Source: Pholis gunnellus
Lineage: Eukaryota > Chordata > Actinopteri > Perciformes > Pholidae
Direction of reading: 5' to 3'
Assembly (NCBI GenBank): GCA_910591455.2
Contig: OU342807.1
Span: 668,501-732,500, forward strand
DNA: 64,000 nt
The notes beneath the pieces are model-generated. The model ran no database searches, was not told the origin of the DNA, and saw only the letters and a list, made by a program, of their open reading frames with translations. A program made the position numbers and the translations under genes. Shown here piece by piece: positions 1-12,879 of this stretch (positions within the stretch are counted from its first letter, which is position 1; every line of letters begins with the position of its first letter).

Positions 1-505
1 GCTCATGAAACTCTTTGCTGGTGATTTCGTCAAGTGGCTGAATTGGATTGTAATCTGTTAGGACGCCGTTACTTTGGAAGCCAACAATAAAAACCAGCAG
101 CAACACACACACACGGGCACGAACAGCCGTCGCCGTGAGAGGAAGCCGGTCGGTGGTGATTTAAGGCCGGCAGACAGTGGAAGGGTAGAGGCCGAGCCAG
201 ACCATAAATAATGGTGAGGGAAGCTGTAGTTTGAGATGAAGGACGGGGGGGAGAGATGCAGACGTCCTGCTGGTGAGGTTTGGCAGTTGGTAAAAAGTTT
301 AAACTATAAATGCTTCATTCAACACGTGTGTCTGCGGGTGTAACAGCTTTACACACATTCTCTGACTGGTTTGCTGTTGACGTGTGTGAACGCTGCTCTT
401 CTCCTTTTTTGTAAAATTCCTCCGAAGCACGAGGACTCGTGCCGCTCAGGTTCTCACAGCGCCGGTCGGAGTAGAGTCGCTCTGTGTACGTTGGTCACTG
501 CCACA
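1..505. other. Intergenic, no gene recognised
   Basis: No open frame with recognisable protein content, no RNA gene and no clear repeat was seen here. The longest open frame is short and runs into the LINE relic that follows. Confidence 0.5.
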
Positions 506-509
506 AGCG

Positions 510-757
510 AGGGAGGTCAAGTATCTCAGGGTCTTCTTCAAGGTCGCGAGGGTCAAATGGAGGCTGGTTCGCTGCACCGAACCGCCTCCATTTGACCCTC
601 ACGACCCCTCGCGTTGTGGTGAAGAGGGAGCTGAGCCGGAAGGCAAGGCTCTAGAGTCACTCGTCCAGTGTGGAGACGCTGCTCCTCCACGGTTAAAGGG
701 ACCAGCTGAGGTGGCTCAACATGTGGTCAGGATCCTCCCTCACACGTTTTCAGCCGT
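510..757 (+). mobile_element. Degraded non-LTR retrotransposon (LINE) reverse transcriptase remnant
   Basis: Three short stretches, in different frames, match the C-terminal part of reverse transcriptases of fish LINEs. Around 513-540 the plus strand reads EVKYLRVFF. At 610-651 it reads RVVVKRELSRKARL and then stops (TAG, 652-654). Around 690-735 DNA close to the ...QLRWL... block follows. From family knowledge these three motifs occur in this order in fish LINE ORF2. The DNA between the first two is replaced by an inverted duplication, and frames and stops are broken, so this is a dead fragment. I cannot assign the clade from so little sequence. Confidence 0.7.
541..608. repeat. Near-perfect inverted repeat (hairpin) inside the LINE relic
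   Basis: A left arm at about 541-571 (core GAGGGTCAAATGGAGGC) is followed after roughly 5 nt by its reverse complement at about 576-608 (core GCCTCCATTTGACCCTC). The stem is about 30 bp with two mismatches and one bulge. It probably arose by a local inverted duplication within the LINE fragment. Confidence 0.75.
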
Positions 758-1168
758 CGTTGCTCGTTGCTTAGAATCTGTATTTTAATATCTGCCTTGT
801 TCTATAAATAGCAGCCGAATAAAAGGCAACGAAAAGGTGAAGCCAAATGTGGAACAAGGCGTGACCAGCGGTACGAAGGTCATGTGAGTCATAAACTATC
901 ATCAAACGCCTGTACTGTGACGTGTTAACTGTGTTTAAGATCATTGTGACCGTCGTCGGGTTTCATGGAATGTAGCTCCACCTGTTAGCACTACAGAGAT
1001 TCATTATTCAGCTACACGATGACTGTTGAACATCGCTGCTCTACTGTCTGCTGTGGTGTCTCTGCTCAGCAGGGTTCTAACTTCACATTTGGAATCTGAA
1101 TTTTATAATCGGAAGTCAAACTTTTAGTGCTTCGTGAGCCACTGAGCATCTTACAAAGGAGCGGACGC

Positions 1169-1358
1169 TGGATCCACTTCCTCCTGAACCAGAACCACAA
1201 TGTGTGGATCCAGTTCCTCCTGAACCAGAACCACTATGTGTGGATCCAGTTCCTCCTGAACCAGAACCACAATGTGTGGATCCGGTTCCTCCTGAACCAG
1301 AACCACTATGTGTGGATCCAGTTCCTCCTGAACCAGAACCACAATGTGTGGATCCAGA
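1169..1358. repeat. 36-bp minisatellite, about 5 copies
   Basis: The unit contains GGATCCAGTTCCTCCTGAAC and repeats every 36 bp with few changes (ACAATG/ACTATG alternate). Because 36 is a multiple of 3, both strands stay open. I regard those open frames as a by-product of the repeat. Confidence 0.9.
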
Positions 1359-1478
1359 CTAAAGGTCTTCACACCAACTGTTGTTTTTGTCGTGAGTACT
1401 TTCACCTGACCTGGTGAAAAAGCACTGTCCTTTGTTTTTGGTTGAGTTGCTCTTTATTCATATAAACTATGATAAACA

Positions 1479-1693
<215 letters not shown>

Positions 1694-1733
1694 CCGTCTT
1701 CAGACGGCTCCTCCCACTTTCCTCAGCCCGCTT

Positions 1734-1997
1734 TAAGCGCGCGCCTCCTCTGCTCCAGTGAGCGCTGCTTCAGACGGATCTGTGCGCCTCCTGAACGCAC
1801 GCGGACCCGGGTCTCCAGCTGAGACAGACGGACAGCAGGACACCTTTTGGGTTGTTTCCTCTCGTGTGGACATGAAGAGGACTGCGACAGATTGAGGCTT
1901 TTGCACGCGGACAGAGTGGATACAAAGCGGTTTGGAGGAGGACGAGCTGCTCGAGCGCAGTCTCGCGGACTTTGGATAACTTTGTTTTTTTACCAAG
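1734..1997 (+). other. vasn: Probable untranslated first exon of vasn
   Basis: This GC-rich block follows a TTTAA-like element (about 1731-1736) and ends in a textbook donor, TACCAAG|GTGAGG, with the exon ending at 1997. It carries no long open frame. Mammalian VASN has a non-coding first exon and the whole CDS in the second exon, and the vasn CDS here has an acceptor 18 bp before its ATG. Joining 1997 to 12862 is therefore the simplest model. The 5' end is a guess, because no transcription start is visible directly. Confidence 0.5.
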
Positions 1998-2754
1998 GTG
2001 AGGATCTCTCGTGCGCCTTTTACCTGCTCACAAGTACGTGTGTGTTGTCCCTCTGGTTGTCTCTCTGGTGTCCCTCTGGTGTCCCTCAGTGGACAGCGAC
2101 GTGTGTGCGTCACAGAGGCTGCTATCGATCACAGACACGCAGCCAATCGGTTCATCGTGGTGCTAATCGATCCGCTGGCTCCTCCGGCGCGTCCTCGCAT
2201 TCCTGTCCCCGGCTCACGGGTCGCTGTCGGGTCAGGATCGGGTCCAGGTTTACCCCCTTGTGGACCGGGTTGGTCCTCTCTGCTGGGAGTCAGTCTTTAT
2301 GGAGACGGTCCCTCTCCACATCTGGAGCAGCCTGGACAGATGTTTATATTTTATAATCGATGAATCGTTAACGATGTCGTTCTGAGATGAATATCTTGTG
2401 TTTATTGTTCTGATATTTGATATGAAGCAGTGATGAGTCATAGCTGGTTTTGCAGCTGATTGAAATATGTGATTGATAATCATCATGAATGCTTTTAATC
2501 AGACATGTGGAATCTCTTCTGAGATGAACACATGAGCAATATATATCACGGAGCTATGATTTAAAGAGAAGTTCTTTGCTGCTCTGTTCACACTGAGGCG
2601 TGTTTGAGAACAATAAAGTTTTCATTGAAGCAGAGAGAGAGTAAAGAAAGGTAGAGACGAGGCCAAGCAAACATTCCTGACTCGCTGTCTCAGCGATTTA
2701 ATTAAGGTTTGTGTGAGACGCTGCAGAGAGCAGCTCGAGGTGAAGGCTTAAGCT

Positions 2755-2755
<1 letters not shown>

Positions 2756-2798
<43 letters not shown>

Positions 2799-2912
2799 CT
2801 GCTTCCAGCTTGGACTAATCCCAAGGGTCAGTTAATAAGTGTCGGGGTCATACCACCATGACAACCAAATAGGGACGAAGCTCCCCAATCAGAGGAGTTA
2901 AGAGGTACAAGA

Positions 2913-2987
<75 letters not shown>
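2756..2987. repeat. Two (CA)n tracts (2756-2797 and 2914-2987)
   Basis: Pure CA dinucleotide runs of about 42 and 74 bp separated by about 115 bp of unique DNA. Confidence 0.95.
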
Positions 2988-2988
<1 letters not shown>

Positions 2989-3149
2989 CTCAGGTCACAG
3001 TTGGGTAGATTTGGGTAGATTGGTCATAATATGTTCATCACGTCTAAATATGTTAAAGTGGAACATCAGCAGCTAAAATCATTTTATTTAAGTGTTCCAG
3101 AGGTGGAGGACTTGTTGGACCTCATTCCTTCAAACAGCTTCTCTAAAAG

Positions 3150-3540
3150 TTATATAAATATACACATATATGTATATATATATACATATATGTGTATATA
3201 TATATATGTGTATATATACATACAGTATATGTAATATGTTGGTATCCAAGTCCTTCATCTCTACTCCAGCTTTACTAACTGTTGGTTTGTGTTCAACGCA
3301 CAGAGACTCTGATAGTGAATGAGTTGTGTACATGTATGTATGTGTATATATATATACACATACATGTATATATATAAATACATATATATATGAATGAGCT
3401 GTATGTCCAAAGAATGATCCTAGAACCTGAATATCAACACATCACAGGTTTTACTCTCAACATGATCCATTCACAATATATATATCTATATATACACAGT
3501 ATGTACAGTATATATATATACAGTGTATATATACTGTAAG
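3150..3540. repeat. Cluster of AT-rich palindromic (TATA/TGTA) repeats
   Basis: Three blocks, about 3155-3235, 3331-3392 and 3475-3538, are built of TA, TGTA and TACA. The segment 3331-3366 is a perfect palindrome (CATGTATGTATGTG... mirrored), and 3500-3536 is another inverted repeat bounded by ACAGTATATA and TATATACTGT. Confidence 0.8.
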
Positions 3541-3775
3541 TATTGTGATACTTTATGCTGATGACGCGTCGCTCAAACCTTTGGATCATGCATTCTTCCA
3601 GATTATTATGAAACATCTAGATGTGCAGCTATGTGACGTCACTCGTTTAATCCAACAGACCAAAGAGTCACTTTGGACTGAAATATGTGAAATGTTTTGA
3701 CCCGAGTTTTGCTTCTTGGCCACGTTAACTGTTTAACTACAGAGGGTCTTGGAGTTTTATTGGGACTTGGTGGTG

Positions 3776-3840
3776 TAACAGACCGGACCCCTTTGGATCC
3801 GGGGTCACGGTTCAGCACGCATGTGAACCTCAGATTAATT
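3776..3840 (+). mobile_element. Possible terminal fragment of a DNA transposon
   Basis: The block opening GGTGTAACAGACCGG and containing GGGGTCACGGTTCAGCACG resembles the ends of widespread fish DNA transposons that open with GGTGTAAC. No partner end or target duplication was found, so this is only a suggestion. Confidence 0.25.
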
Positions 3841-4181
3841 CTACAGTTTAACTTGAACCATCACAGTGTAAATAAAGTTTTACTGACGCTCGTTATCCTC
3901 CAATACAACAACAGAGCGGATGGAACTATTCTGGATCCTTGTAGACCAGCTGCTATCATCAAACAACAATATGGATCATCAATGATCAATAAATAGTGTC
4001 GGCAGCTCAGAAACGTGAGTCCGATCCGTGAGTCTGATGATCCGTTGCTCCGAGTCTCTCTATCGCTCAATATATCTGCTAAACTTGGTTTCTGTTTTCA
4101 GCGACGTAAAAAGACTCACGTTACGTCTTTACAAGGTGGTTTGACACCAGAGGGGGGTTCTACACTCAGACCTGCAACAGG

Positions 4182-4183
<2 letters not shown>

Positions 4184-4215
<32 letters not shown>
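4184..4215. repeat. Poly-C run (32 bp)
   Basis: An uninterrupted C homopolymer. Its length is prone to sequencing or assembly error. Confidence 0.95.
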
Positions 4216-4217
<2 letters not shown>

Positions 4218-4857
4218 ATCCTCCCGGTGTGTGTTTCATAAACACGGCGGTTCAGGAGGAAGGTAAAGACTCCTCGTAGCATTCCTCTGTGGTAGCAGGA
4301 GGCGATGCCTCTGACAGCAGGTCTGAGGTCAGATTCATGCAGAAACACCAGATCAGCCGTTAGCCGACGCGTTGAAGGAACCAGATACAGAGACCATGTG
4401 CTGCACTGTAACAGATACACATTTAACCAGGGGTCGGGTCTCAGACTGGATCTGAATAGAACTTTTAGATCTTTGATCATGTTTTTTTTACTAATTATTG
4501 ATCATTGATGATCCATATTAACAGATCCATATCTCTTTGATGTTTGATATAGCAGCTGGTGCACAAGGATCCAGAATATTTATTATTTGCCACCATCCCA
4601 AAAATAATAACGGTCTGAAGTCAGTAAACTATCAAAAATATTAAATGTTATACTTTTACTTTGTTTATGTAATTTAAAGTGTTTTTTTCTTCTTCATAAA
4701 ATCACACATTTCCAATTTTTAGGAAATAAAAGAATGCAAAAAATTATTAAGATATGAGTCCAACAGACCGATGATTGTTCCTCACGTGAAACCAGAAATA
4801 ATGATTTGTGACGTAACTTCTGTAGTTATTCAAACCCAAACGACCATCTTTTCATAA

Positions 4858-5484
4858 ACCTAACTAAGTAGTTTAGTTGTCTCAACATAACTAAGTAGTG
4901 TTGTTGTGTAAACCTAACTAAGTAGTTTAGTTGTCTCAACATAACTAAGTAGTGTTGTTGTCTAAACCTAACTAAGTAGTTTAGTTGTCTAAACCTAACT
5001 AAGTAGTTTAGTTGTCTCAACATAACTAAGTAGTGTTGTTGTGTAAACCTAACTAAGTAGTTTAGTTGTCTCAACATAACTAAGTAGTGTTGTTGTGTAA
5101 ACCTAACTAAGTAGTTTAGTTGTCTCAACATAACTAAGTAGTGTTGTTGTCTCAACATAACTAAGTAGTGTTGTTGTCTAAACCTAACTAAGTAGTTTAG
5201 TTGTCTCAACATAACTAAGTAGTGTTGTTGTGTAAACCTAACTAAGTAGTTTAGTTGTCTCAACATAACTAAGTAGTGTTGTTGTGTAAACCTAACTAAG
5301 TAGTGTTGTTGTCTAAACCTAACTAAGTAGTGTTGTTGTCTAAACCTAACTAAGTAGTTTAGTTGTCTCAACCTAACTAAGTAGTGTTGTTGTCTAAACC
5401 TAACTAAGTAGTGTTGTTGTCTAAACCTAACTAAGTAGTTTAGTTGTCTCAACCTAACTAAGTAGTGTTGTTGTCTAAACCTAA
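4858..5484. repeat. 27-bp minisatellite, about 23 copies
   Basis: The unit carries CCTAACTAAGTAGT followed by either GTTGTTGTCTAAA or TTAGTTGTCTCAA. The two variants alternate irregularly along the array. The 27-bp period keeps the minus strand open as a 9-residue repeat, which is not evidence of a protein. Confidence 0.95.
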
Positions 5485-5765
5485 CACTTCTGGAGAATTC
5501 TGAATATTAAAACCTTTTTCTTTGGAAGCACGGACGGTGACACAGAACGCTTTCATATTCTGACTCGATGCCTAATATGTCATAAATCGTTAAGAAAACA
5601 CCTCCACCTGAGGGCGAGGGGGGAACCGCCTTCTTGCTTCTTTTCCTGAGCCTCTCTGTCACACACACACACACACACACAGAGGCCTCTCTGCAGCTGG
5701 CAGAGGATTAGAGGTGTCAGGAGTCCACCCAGAGACCAGGACACCAAACTGACGTAGCAGAAGAA

Positions 5766-5769
<4 letters not shown>

Positions 5770-5824
<55 letters not shown>

Positions 5825-5837
5825 GACAGAGAGAGAG
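5770..5837. repeat. (GA)n microsatellite
   Basis: About 68 bp of GA with occasional CA. A short CA tract (5660-5681) lies upstream. Confidence 0.9.
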
Positions 5838-5939
5838 TGAGAGACTGCAGAGTCAGCAGAGATCTGTTCCTCATGTTTCCATCAGTGTGAAAACGATAGA
5901 CCGCCACACTAAGACAAAGGCTTCTGACTCCGTTTGTAG

Positions 5940-6793
5940 AGAATTTACACTGCGATGGTTAACGTTAAAACTTTATTTACACTGCGATGGTTAACGTTAA
6001 AACTTTATTTACACTGCGATGGTTAACGTTAAAACTTTATTTACACTGTGATGGTTAACGTTAAAACTTTATTTACACTGTGATGGTTAACGTTAAAACT
6101 TTATTTACACTGCGATGGTTAACGATAAACTTTATTTACACTGCGATGGTTAACGTTAAAACTTTATTTACACTGCGATGGTTAACGTTAAAACTTTATT
6201 TACACTGCGATGGTTAACGATAAACTTTATTTACACTGCGATGGTTAACGTTAAAACTTTATTTACACTGCGATGGTTAACGTTAAAACTTTATTTACAC
6301 TGCGATGGTTAACGATAAACTTTATTTACACTGCGATGGTTAACGTTAAAACTTTATTTACACTGCGATGGTTAACGTTAAAACTTTATTTACACTGCGA
6401 TGGTTAACGATAAACTTTATTTACACTGCGATGGTTAACGTTAAAACTTTATTTACACTGTGATGGTTAACGTTAAAACTTTATTTACACTGCGATGGTT
6501 AACGTTAAAACTTTATTTACACTGTGATGGTTAACGTTAAAACTTTATTTACACTGCGATGGTTAACGTTAAAACTTTATTTACACTGTGATGGTTAACG
6601 TTAAAACTTTATTTACACTGTGATGGTTAACGTTAAACTTTATTTACACTGCGATGGTTAACGTTAAAACTTTATTTACACTGATGGTTAACGTTAAACT
6701 TTATTTACACTGTGATGGTTAACGTTAAACTTTATTTACACTGTGATGGTTAACGTTAAACTTTATTTACACTCTGATGGTTAAAGTTAAATT
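5940..6793. repeat. 31/32-bp minisatellite, about 27 copies
   Basis: The unit contains TTTACACTGCGATGGTTAAC followed by GTTAAAAC or GATAAAC. Variation is C/T at one CpG (TGCGATGG/TGTGATGG) and in the A-run. The last copies (from about 6670) are shorter and more diverged. A lone unit of the same sequence lies at 53266-53292 in dnaja3 intron 8. Confidence 0.95.
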
Positions 6794-7548
6794 GTGAGGG
6801 GGGGGTCTGTGACATCACTACTCAGCAGGGGGGGGCAACTTTACTTTTCGCTGTATTTTAATCGTTTTTCCATCTTTAGTTTAGAGACGTATGTAACGTG
6901 GTATTAAGGAAGTTTGTTAAAGTTCAGATCAGATGTAGATGGTACAGTGTCTGTCTAGACTTGTACAACCCCCCCCCCCCCCCCCCCCATTCCAGTCCAA
7001 CCTGCACCCGGCCAGAGGCCAGACTGGGACTGACAGCTGGGCTTAAAGAGCATGAAGGGGCCCCTGCTGGGAGACGGCCCCTTCATCCCTCAGTCATCAG
7101 GAGACAGAGGAACAAACCAACAGTAACAAGTGAAGGATGGAGGGATGAAGAGTACAAAAGAAGCACAGAGAAAGTTCACTGCAACGCACACAAGGAGCGA
7201 TCGGACAACACCTCGCTGCCTCAGAGACCAGTTCACTGTTAAACACATTTAGAACTTATTGGCTCAAGCGTTCTCAGACTGTCTCTAGAGAACGTCCGGA
7301 GACTTTAAGGTGTGCTCAGAAAAGCCGACTTTGCAACTTTGCCTCTGGGAGGATTAAATAAATTAGTATGAACATTTATAAGGGCGGGAAGAGGAAAGAG
7401 GAGGCGCGTTTGAGCGCGGCGTGTTCGCTGCCAGCTGGCTCACCTGGTTAATTAGAGCTGCAGACAGACGGGAACTAACTGAGCTTCTGTTGTTGTACTT
7501 TTATCACCTCGGTGGGAAAACCAGAGTCGCCAAACTAGTCCTGACTCC

Positions 7549-7550
<2 letters not shown>

Positions 7551-7589
<39 letters not shown>
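7551..7589. repeat. (GT)n microsatellite
   Basis: An uninterrupted GT run of 39 bp. Confidence 0.95.
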
Positions 7590-7591
<2 letters not shown>

Positions 7592-10500
7592 AGTTAAAAC
7601 CAAGCCAGGCTGGTTGTCTCTGTGTTCTCTGCAGGTCACTTAATGTGAGTCTGTGTGCAATGAGACGGCAGTCGACTGACCGGTTTGAATGCACATCAGC
7701 ATCTGTTAAAGAGAGCCGTCCAGTTACCGCTGGTTTGAAATGTTCAGTGTCTTTACTTCTGCTGCAGAGGAATGTTTAGTTCTATCTGGTGTTGAATCTG
7801 CCAACACGAGGATGAACGTGTTCCTCTGCAAGCATTCAGACGACAGGAAGCATCTCCACGTTTCTAATCGATTAGTCGACTCATGTTTCCCTGACGGAGG
7901 ACAGAACTAGTGTGAATGTAACGGAGCTTGATTGTGTTTACTGTGATGTGTGATATATATATATATATATATACATACACAAGTCTTTATTCTAATGATT
8001 TTCAGTCTTCATCCTGGAATAGACTCACAGTTGCTGCTGGCCGGGCTGGACAGCAGTTGTCAGCGCTCAGGTGTTTAGTGCCGATCGAAGCCGACCGAGA
8101 TGCTCCGGATATCTCGCCGTCTCTCTTTAAGCTCACGTCATAAAAACCCGCGAGGCGGTTTTAACACCGAACGCCTCTTTGATGGAGACGTGGAAGCAAA
8201 GACCAACAGGAATGGCTTCGTAGGACTTTTCCTCCTTTTTGTTTCATGTATTTCATTAGTTTCTTAACTATAAAGGCGTCAACCAATCACCAACCACACG
8301 GAGGATCCGTAGTCTGAAAGACCAAAGCCAGCAGAGACCAGATCCACTCCTTCTGTCTTTCACCTTCACAATAAAAGCCCTAGAAAGATAGTATTTGCAG
8401 TTGAGTATTTTACATTTTACCCCTGGTGTGTGAAGACGGTAAGTTACAGTATTTACCGTCTAAAGAATGACTTAGAATGAGCTACAGGCCCTCATTCACT
8501 TCAATGAACGACATGTTCACACATTCATGGTCCCCAGAGGATAAATGGATCTTTCTGTCATCAGGGCATCATGTTCCCAAGTGAAACATATACAGTATGT
8601 ACATTATATATATATATATATATATAACGTTTACCGCAATAGCTTCTTTTTGGAGTGTTTGAGAGACTGAAGCTGTTAAACTGAGTTCAGGAATGAGGTA
8701 ACAGGATATTCCACTTTGGGGAGTGGAGGGAAGGTTTGAACCACTAACTCACGCCCTCCATGAAGATGAAGTAATCTCCCTGTAGACCAGGTTTCTAACA
8801 CAATTTATGATCCTTCTCTGCTTTGACCTCCGCTCCCTCAGATCCTGAAGTCTGTTATTTGATTTAATCTTCATCTTCAGTGATTAAAGCTCATCGTTGT
8901 GCTGATCTGATAGTTCGTTCGTTCGGTCGTGGAGGACGTTGCTGCTTGTTCAAAATCTTCTACTTTTTTATTAGAATCATTTTAAAAAAGCAAAGTAAAA
9001 ACCACTTATTACAAAGTACACAACTGACATCAAATGTTGAAAAGAACGTATTAAATAGAGAGTCATCAATGGGTGTTATTTTTCCTCCAGAAGTCATGCA
9101 AACGACCTCGTGTGACGCCTGGTGGACACCTGAGTGAGTCACACCTGAGTCTGAACACAGAACGGTTCTTCAGCGTTCTGTCAGAGCCGCTGCTTTAATC
9201 TGCACGAAGCCGTGAATAAAAGAAGAACACGAGCAGCGTTACACCACCAGAGCTACCGGCTCTCCTCTGAAACCTCGGACTCGCCCCAGACAGGAATGAA
9301 AGAGAAAACACACAAAGCAATGAAACGACCGATGACAGCGTTTCTCTGCTGCTGCAGGAGCAGCGTTCATACGTTCCGTCTGACAGCGAGCGGGACGTTT
9401 GGGATCTTCAAAAGAGTGTTTATCCGCAGCTCATCATCTAACAAGTAGAACTGTGTGAACGCGGCGGCTCTCTACTGCATTAAACACTAAACGGTCTACA
9501 TCGGGGGCTTGTTTACGACCTGTTCGTGGGTCTTGACTTCATCTCTGGCTGGTCAGAAAAAACGACGAGTCTGCATGTTTGTTCTTTGACGTATCACAAA
9601 GACGTTTCTTGCCGCAGTCGGCGTTAACGCGGGGAGGAGGTGGGAGCGGACGGACGGGTCGAACTAACACAGGACCTTCACCCAGCAGACCTCGGTTCAC
9701 GTCGGCTGTGAAACCTAAATAACGGAACAAAACACTTATTATATCGTCAAACCGCGACGGTTCACTGAACATTACCGAGTTGTTGCGTTTTTTAAAAGCG
9801 TAACGCGGGAGAAGACACAGTTCAGTTTGATGGAACGTGACGATGGAGACGGAGCAGCTTCTCAGACCTCACGAGGAGTTTGCTGAGCGTCATGATTCAT
9901 CTCCTGAAATAACATCCGGGTCCTCATCTGTTCTTCTTCAGGACGTTAGTGAGAGAACACGTCTGTGTCGTCCTTTGTTTACAGCACAGTGAGGATGAGT
10001 GGAGGACTCTTCATCCCTCCCTCTACCTCCCTCTTATCAACCGGGGGAGGACAAAGGTTTATGTGGGCCTTTCACTCTGTCTCACGGTGAGAGATGGCTG
10101 CAGTGCATTGTGGGTAACAGAATCCAGCTGTGTGTGTGTGTGTTTGTGCTGGTGTGAACATGTGCAGGAATGTGTGTGTGTGTGTGTGTGTGTTCTGTTT
10201 CGTGTCACGGTGACGGCGATGTTTGGCTTTCATCACGCCGCCTTCTCATCGCTCGTACTACAGAAAAAGGAAAGCGGATGAAGCAGGAAACAAATCAGGA
10301 ATTCATGACGGAGAAGAGAACCCGTTCTGCTTCCTAACATGAAAGCCCAGAGCACGGCCGATGATGATGACGAAGATGAAGAAGTTATTGATTATTGTTA
10401 CTTGTGGTGTATCAGAATATCGAGCTGCTGTGGTAGAAGTTCGAGGACTTTTCTGTGTTTGATTCTGAAGAGATTTAGATTCAGAACTCGTTTCTCTTTT

Positions 10501-12879
10501 ACGCGGCGGAACTGAACTAAAGGAAAGCTCGACGTGGCTTAAAACACGATCAGTTATTTAGAAATGTACAAAGCAACACTAGACGATCCGCGAGGACTCG
10601 TCAAGAACAAAGCATGAAGGAAACCTCATTTCAATTCCTCCACGAGGAAAGTGAATCGTAGAAGAACTCAATGCTCCCATGAAGCTACGCCGAGGAGCTC
10701 GCAGACCTTCAGCTGATCGTCAACTCCACCACGGACTCCACGACTGTAGACAGCAGCAGCATGAAGCTCTTAAAGATCCCATCACCTCCGTCTACACACA
10801 CACAGATATTCGTTTCCTCTGAAACGTTTCCTTACACTGAGACGCCTCCGTCTGTCTGTGAAGTGTAGCAGAGCTAACGCTAGTGCGACCTCTGTTGACC
10901 CTTTCTGACGAACGCTCACTGGAGAAAACGACAGCGGGCGTTCCCAGATATCGGAGAGATGACGTCATCGTCTCCCAAACCACACGTCCACACCGATACG
11001 AAGTAACCGGAGATTAAGAATCTAAAACCGTCGAGGATGTTTTACAGAATATGTGTTTTGTGTGCAGGCGAGAGGCCTGCACATAGAGGAGAGTATCACT
11101 TTAATAAAATGTCTATATATACATGTAGCCTGGGCCTGAGCCCGGCCCGCTGGGAGGTCAGAGGTCAGGTTCAGCTCCAGACTAACACCGCTGAAGCGTG
11201 AAGGGATTGAGTTTCTTCAACAAGGAGGCTTCAGCAGCAGGTCTGAATCCTGATCCTCTGCGGTCGTGGTTTGTTTCTACCTGACCACCCAGACGCTAAG
11301 CGTTCAGCAAAGCTGCACGACGCACTCACCGTTTACTGGGGATTACGCGTCGCAGACGAGCGTTTCACGAGATAAAATACATCCAGACGTGTGCAAAGTG
11401 GAAGTGAACTTGTGAGAAGTGTGTGCATGAGTAGCTTCTGTTCTCTCTCGACTCGTTCATCCATTCATCCCTCAGTCATCGGATCATTCGGTCAGAGTGT
11501 CAGCAGCGCCCTGAAAGGAGCGCCGAGCAGCTCTGATTGTATTATTATTGTTCTGCTGTCGGATTCCCAAGAAGAGCTGCTCTCTGAGCTTAGACTGAGC
11601 ATGATGGTGATGATCACAGCTCCTTTTCTTCTGGCTGATGTGAGTTTAACAACACGATGACAGATATTTTCTTTATGTTCTCGTAGACGTAACACTTCAC
11701 AAACACCAGAGTGTCTCGGTTATCTTAAATTCAGTGGAATTGTAGAAGAACACGTGAGAAAGACTCGAGATCTGATTCTGCACATTGGATATTAATCCAA
11801 AATGTTTGTCACCGTGAAGAGTGATGCTTTCTGCTGAACGTTTCTTCCTCTGATGAAAGTTTGACAGAAGTCTTGTTCATGTTCAAGTGACTGCACCAAC
11901 AAGTCTCTACGGAAACCAAGTTGAACTCGGAAGCTGATTTATAAACCTGAGCGTCTGTCAGCCATCAGACGTCCCTCTGTGGTTTACAACCAGACGAGGC
12001 AGATAGAGGGGTTTATGCCACACTGTGTTTCCCTAATTTGGTTGTTAAACCTTGTGTTTGCCACGAAGATGTCAATGCCCTTTCTGTTGACAGTCACTTT
12101 TCTGTTTCCTCCACTTGCTTCCTTTCCTTCCCCCCCGTCTTCCCTTTGCGCTTAATAAAGACAGATTTTGAGACAGACGGGCTCTGAGCTGGTGTGTTAT
12201 GAGGAGAGGGGAACGAATGCAGACGACAGAGGGCAGAAAGGGAACGGAGGCACGTTGTGTGTGTGTGTGTGTGTGTGTGTGTCGACACACTCGCAGCATA
12301 GTGTATTTACCTTGGATGTGTTTGTATGTACCGTGTGGTGCTGCGAGTGTCGGGCTGCTTTACTCGGTTTACTCGGTTTCGCAGGCAAAAGACGTGTCGT
12401 AGACACACGGAGGAGGCTGACGGGTTCCTCACTTACCCCCCTCAGGGGTCACCCTGGGTGGGCTGTGTTAACCCGTGGTCTCGGCCTCTGGGTTCCCGAT
12501 CCTTTGGGGTGTCTGCTCATCAAGGATTTAAAAACTAAATATTCACTATGTGTTGAAGCAAAGGTTTGTTGGGCAAAGTGTGCGTGCATGCTTTGAATGT
12601 GAGTGTGTGGAAGGGATCAAGACAAAATCCTCAGGCATTTATTATGAGCAAATAGAATTAAGGGTTTAGGAATTACATTCAGAAAAGACTTCTTGCATAA
12701 CTTTAATTTCTTCCTCAGTAAGGACCTTGTTAAAAACTATTTACAGCCTCTTTTATGTCCCAATTTGTTTCTTGCTGTAAAGCCTCCCTTTTTAAGTGTG
12801 ACCTGCTTGTTAAGCGAATGGTGATTAACAGCAACCATTTCCTGTCTCTTCTGTCTTTCAGAGATTCAGAGCTGACACC

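Larger units (their letters stand above)
1998..12861 (+). other. vasn: Probable 5'-UTR intron of vasn (10.9 kb)
   Basis: The interval runs from GTGAGG at 1998 to CTGTCTTTCAG ending at 12861. It holds no recognisable exon of another gene. Its contents are CA/GT tracts (2756-2797, 2914-2987, 7551-7589, 10170-10191, 12256-12282), AT-rich palindromes (3.1-3.5 kb, 7.95 kb, 8.6 kb), poly-C runs (4184-4215, 6969-6988) and two large minisatellites. From 8630 to 12250 I see only single-copy non-coding DNA. Confidence 0.5.

Noticed and set aside
4826..5452. 208-codon minus-strand open frame of 9-residue repeats
   Set aside because: It follows entirely from the 27-bp period of the minisatellite. It has no splice context and uneven ends.
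4858..5484. CCTAACTAAG units considered as interstitial telomeric repeat
   Set aside because: The unit is 27 bp and lacks tandem CCCTAA, so it is an ordinary minisatellite.
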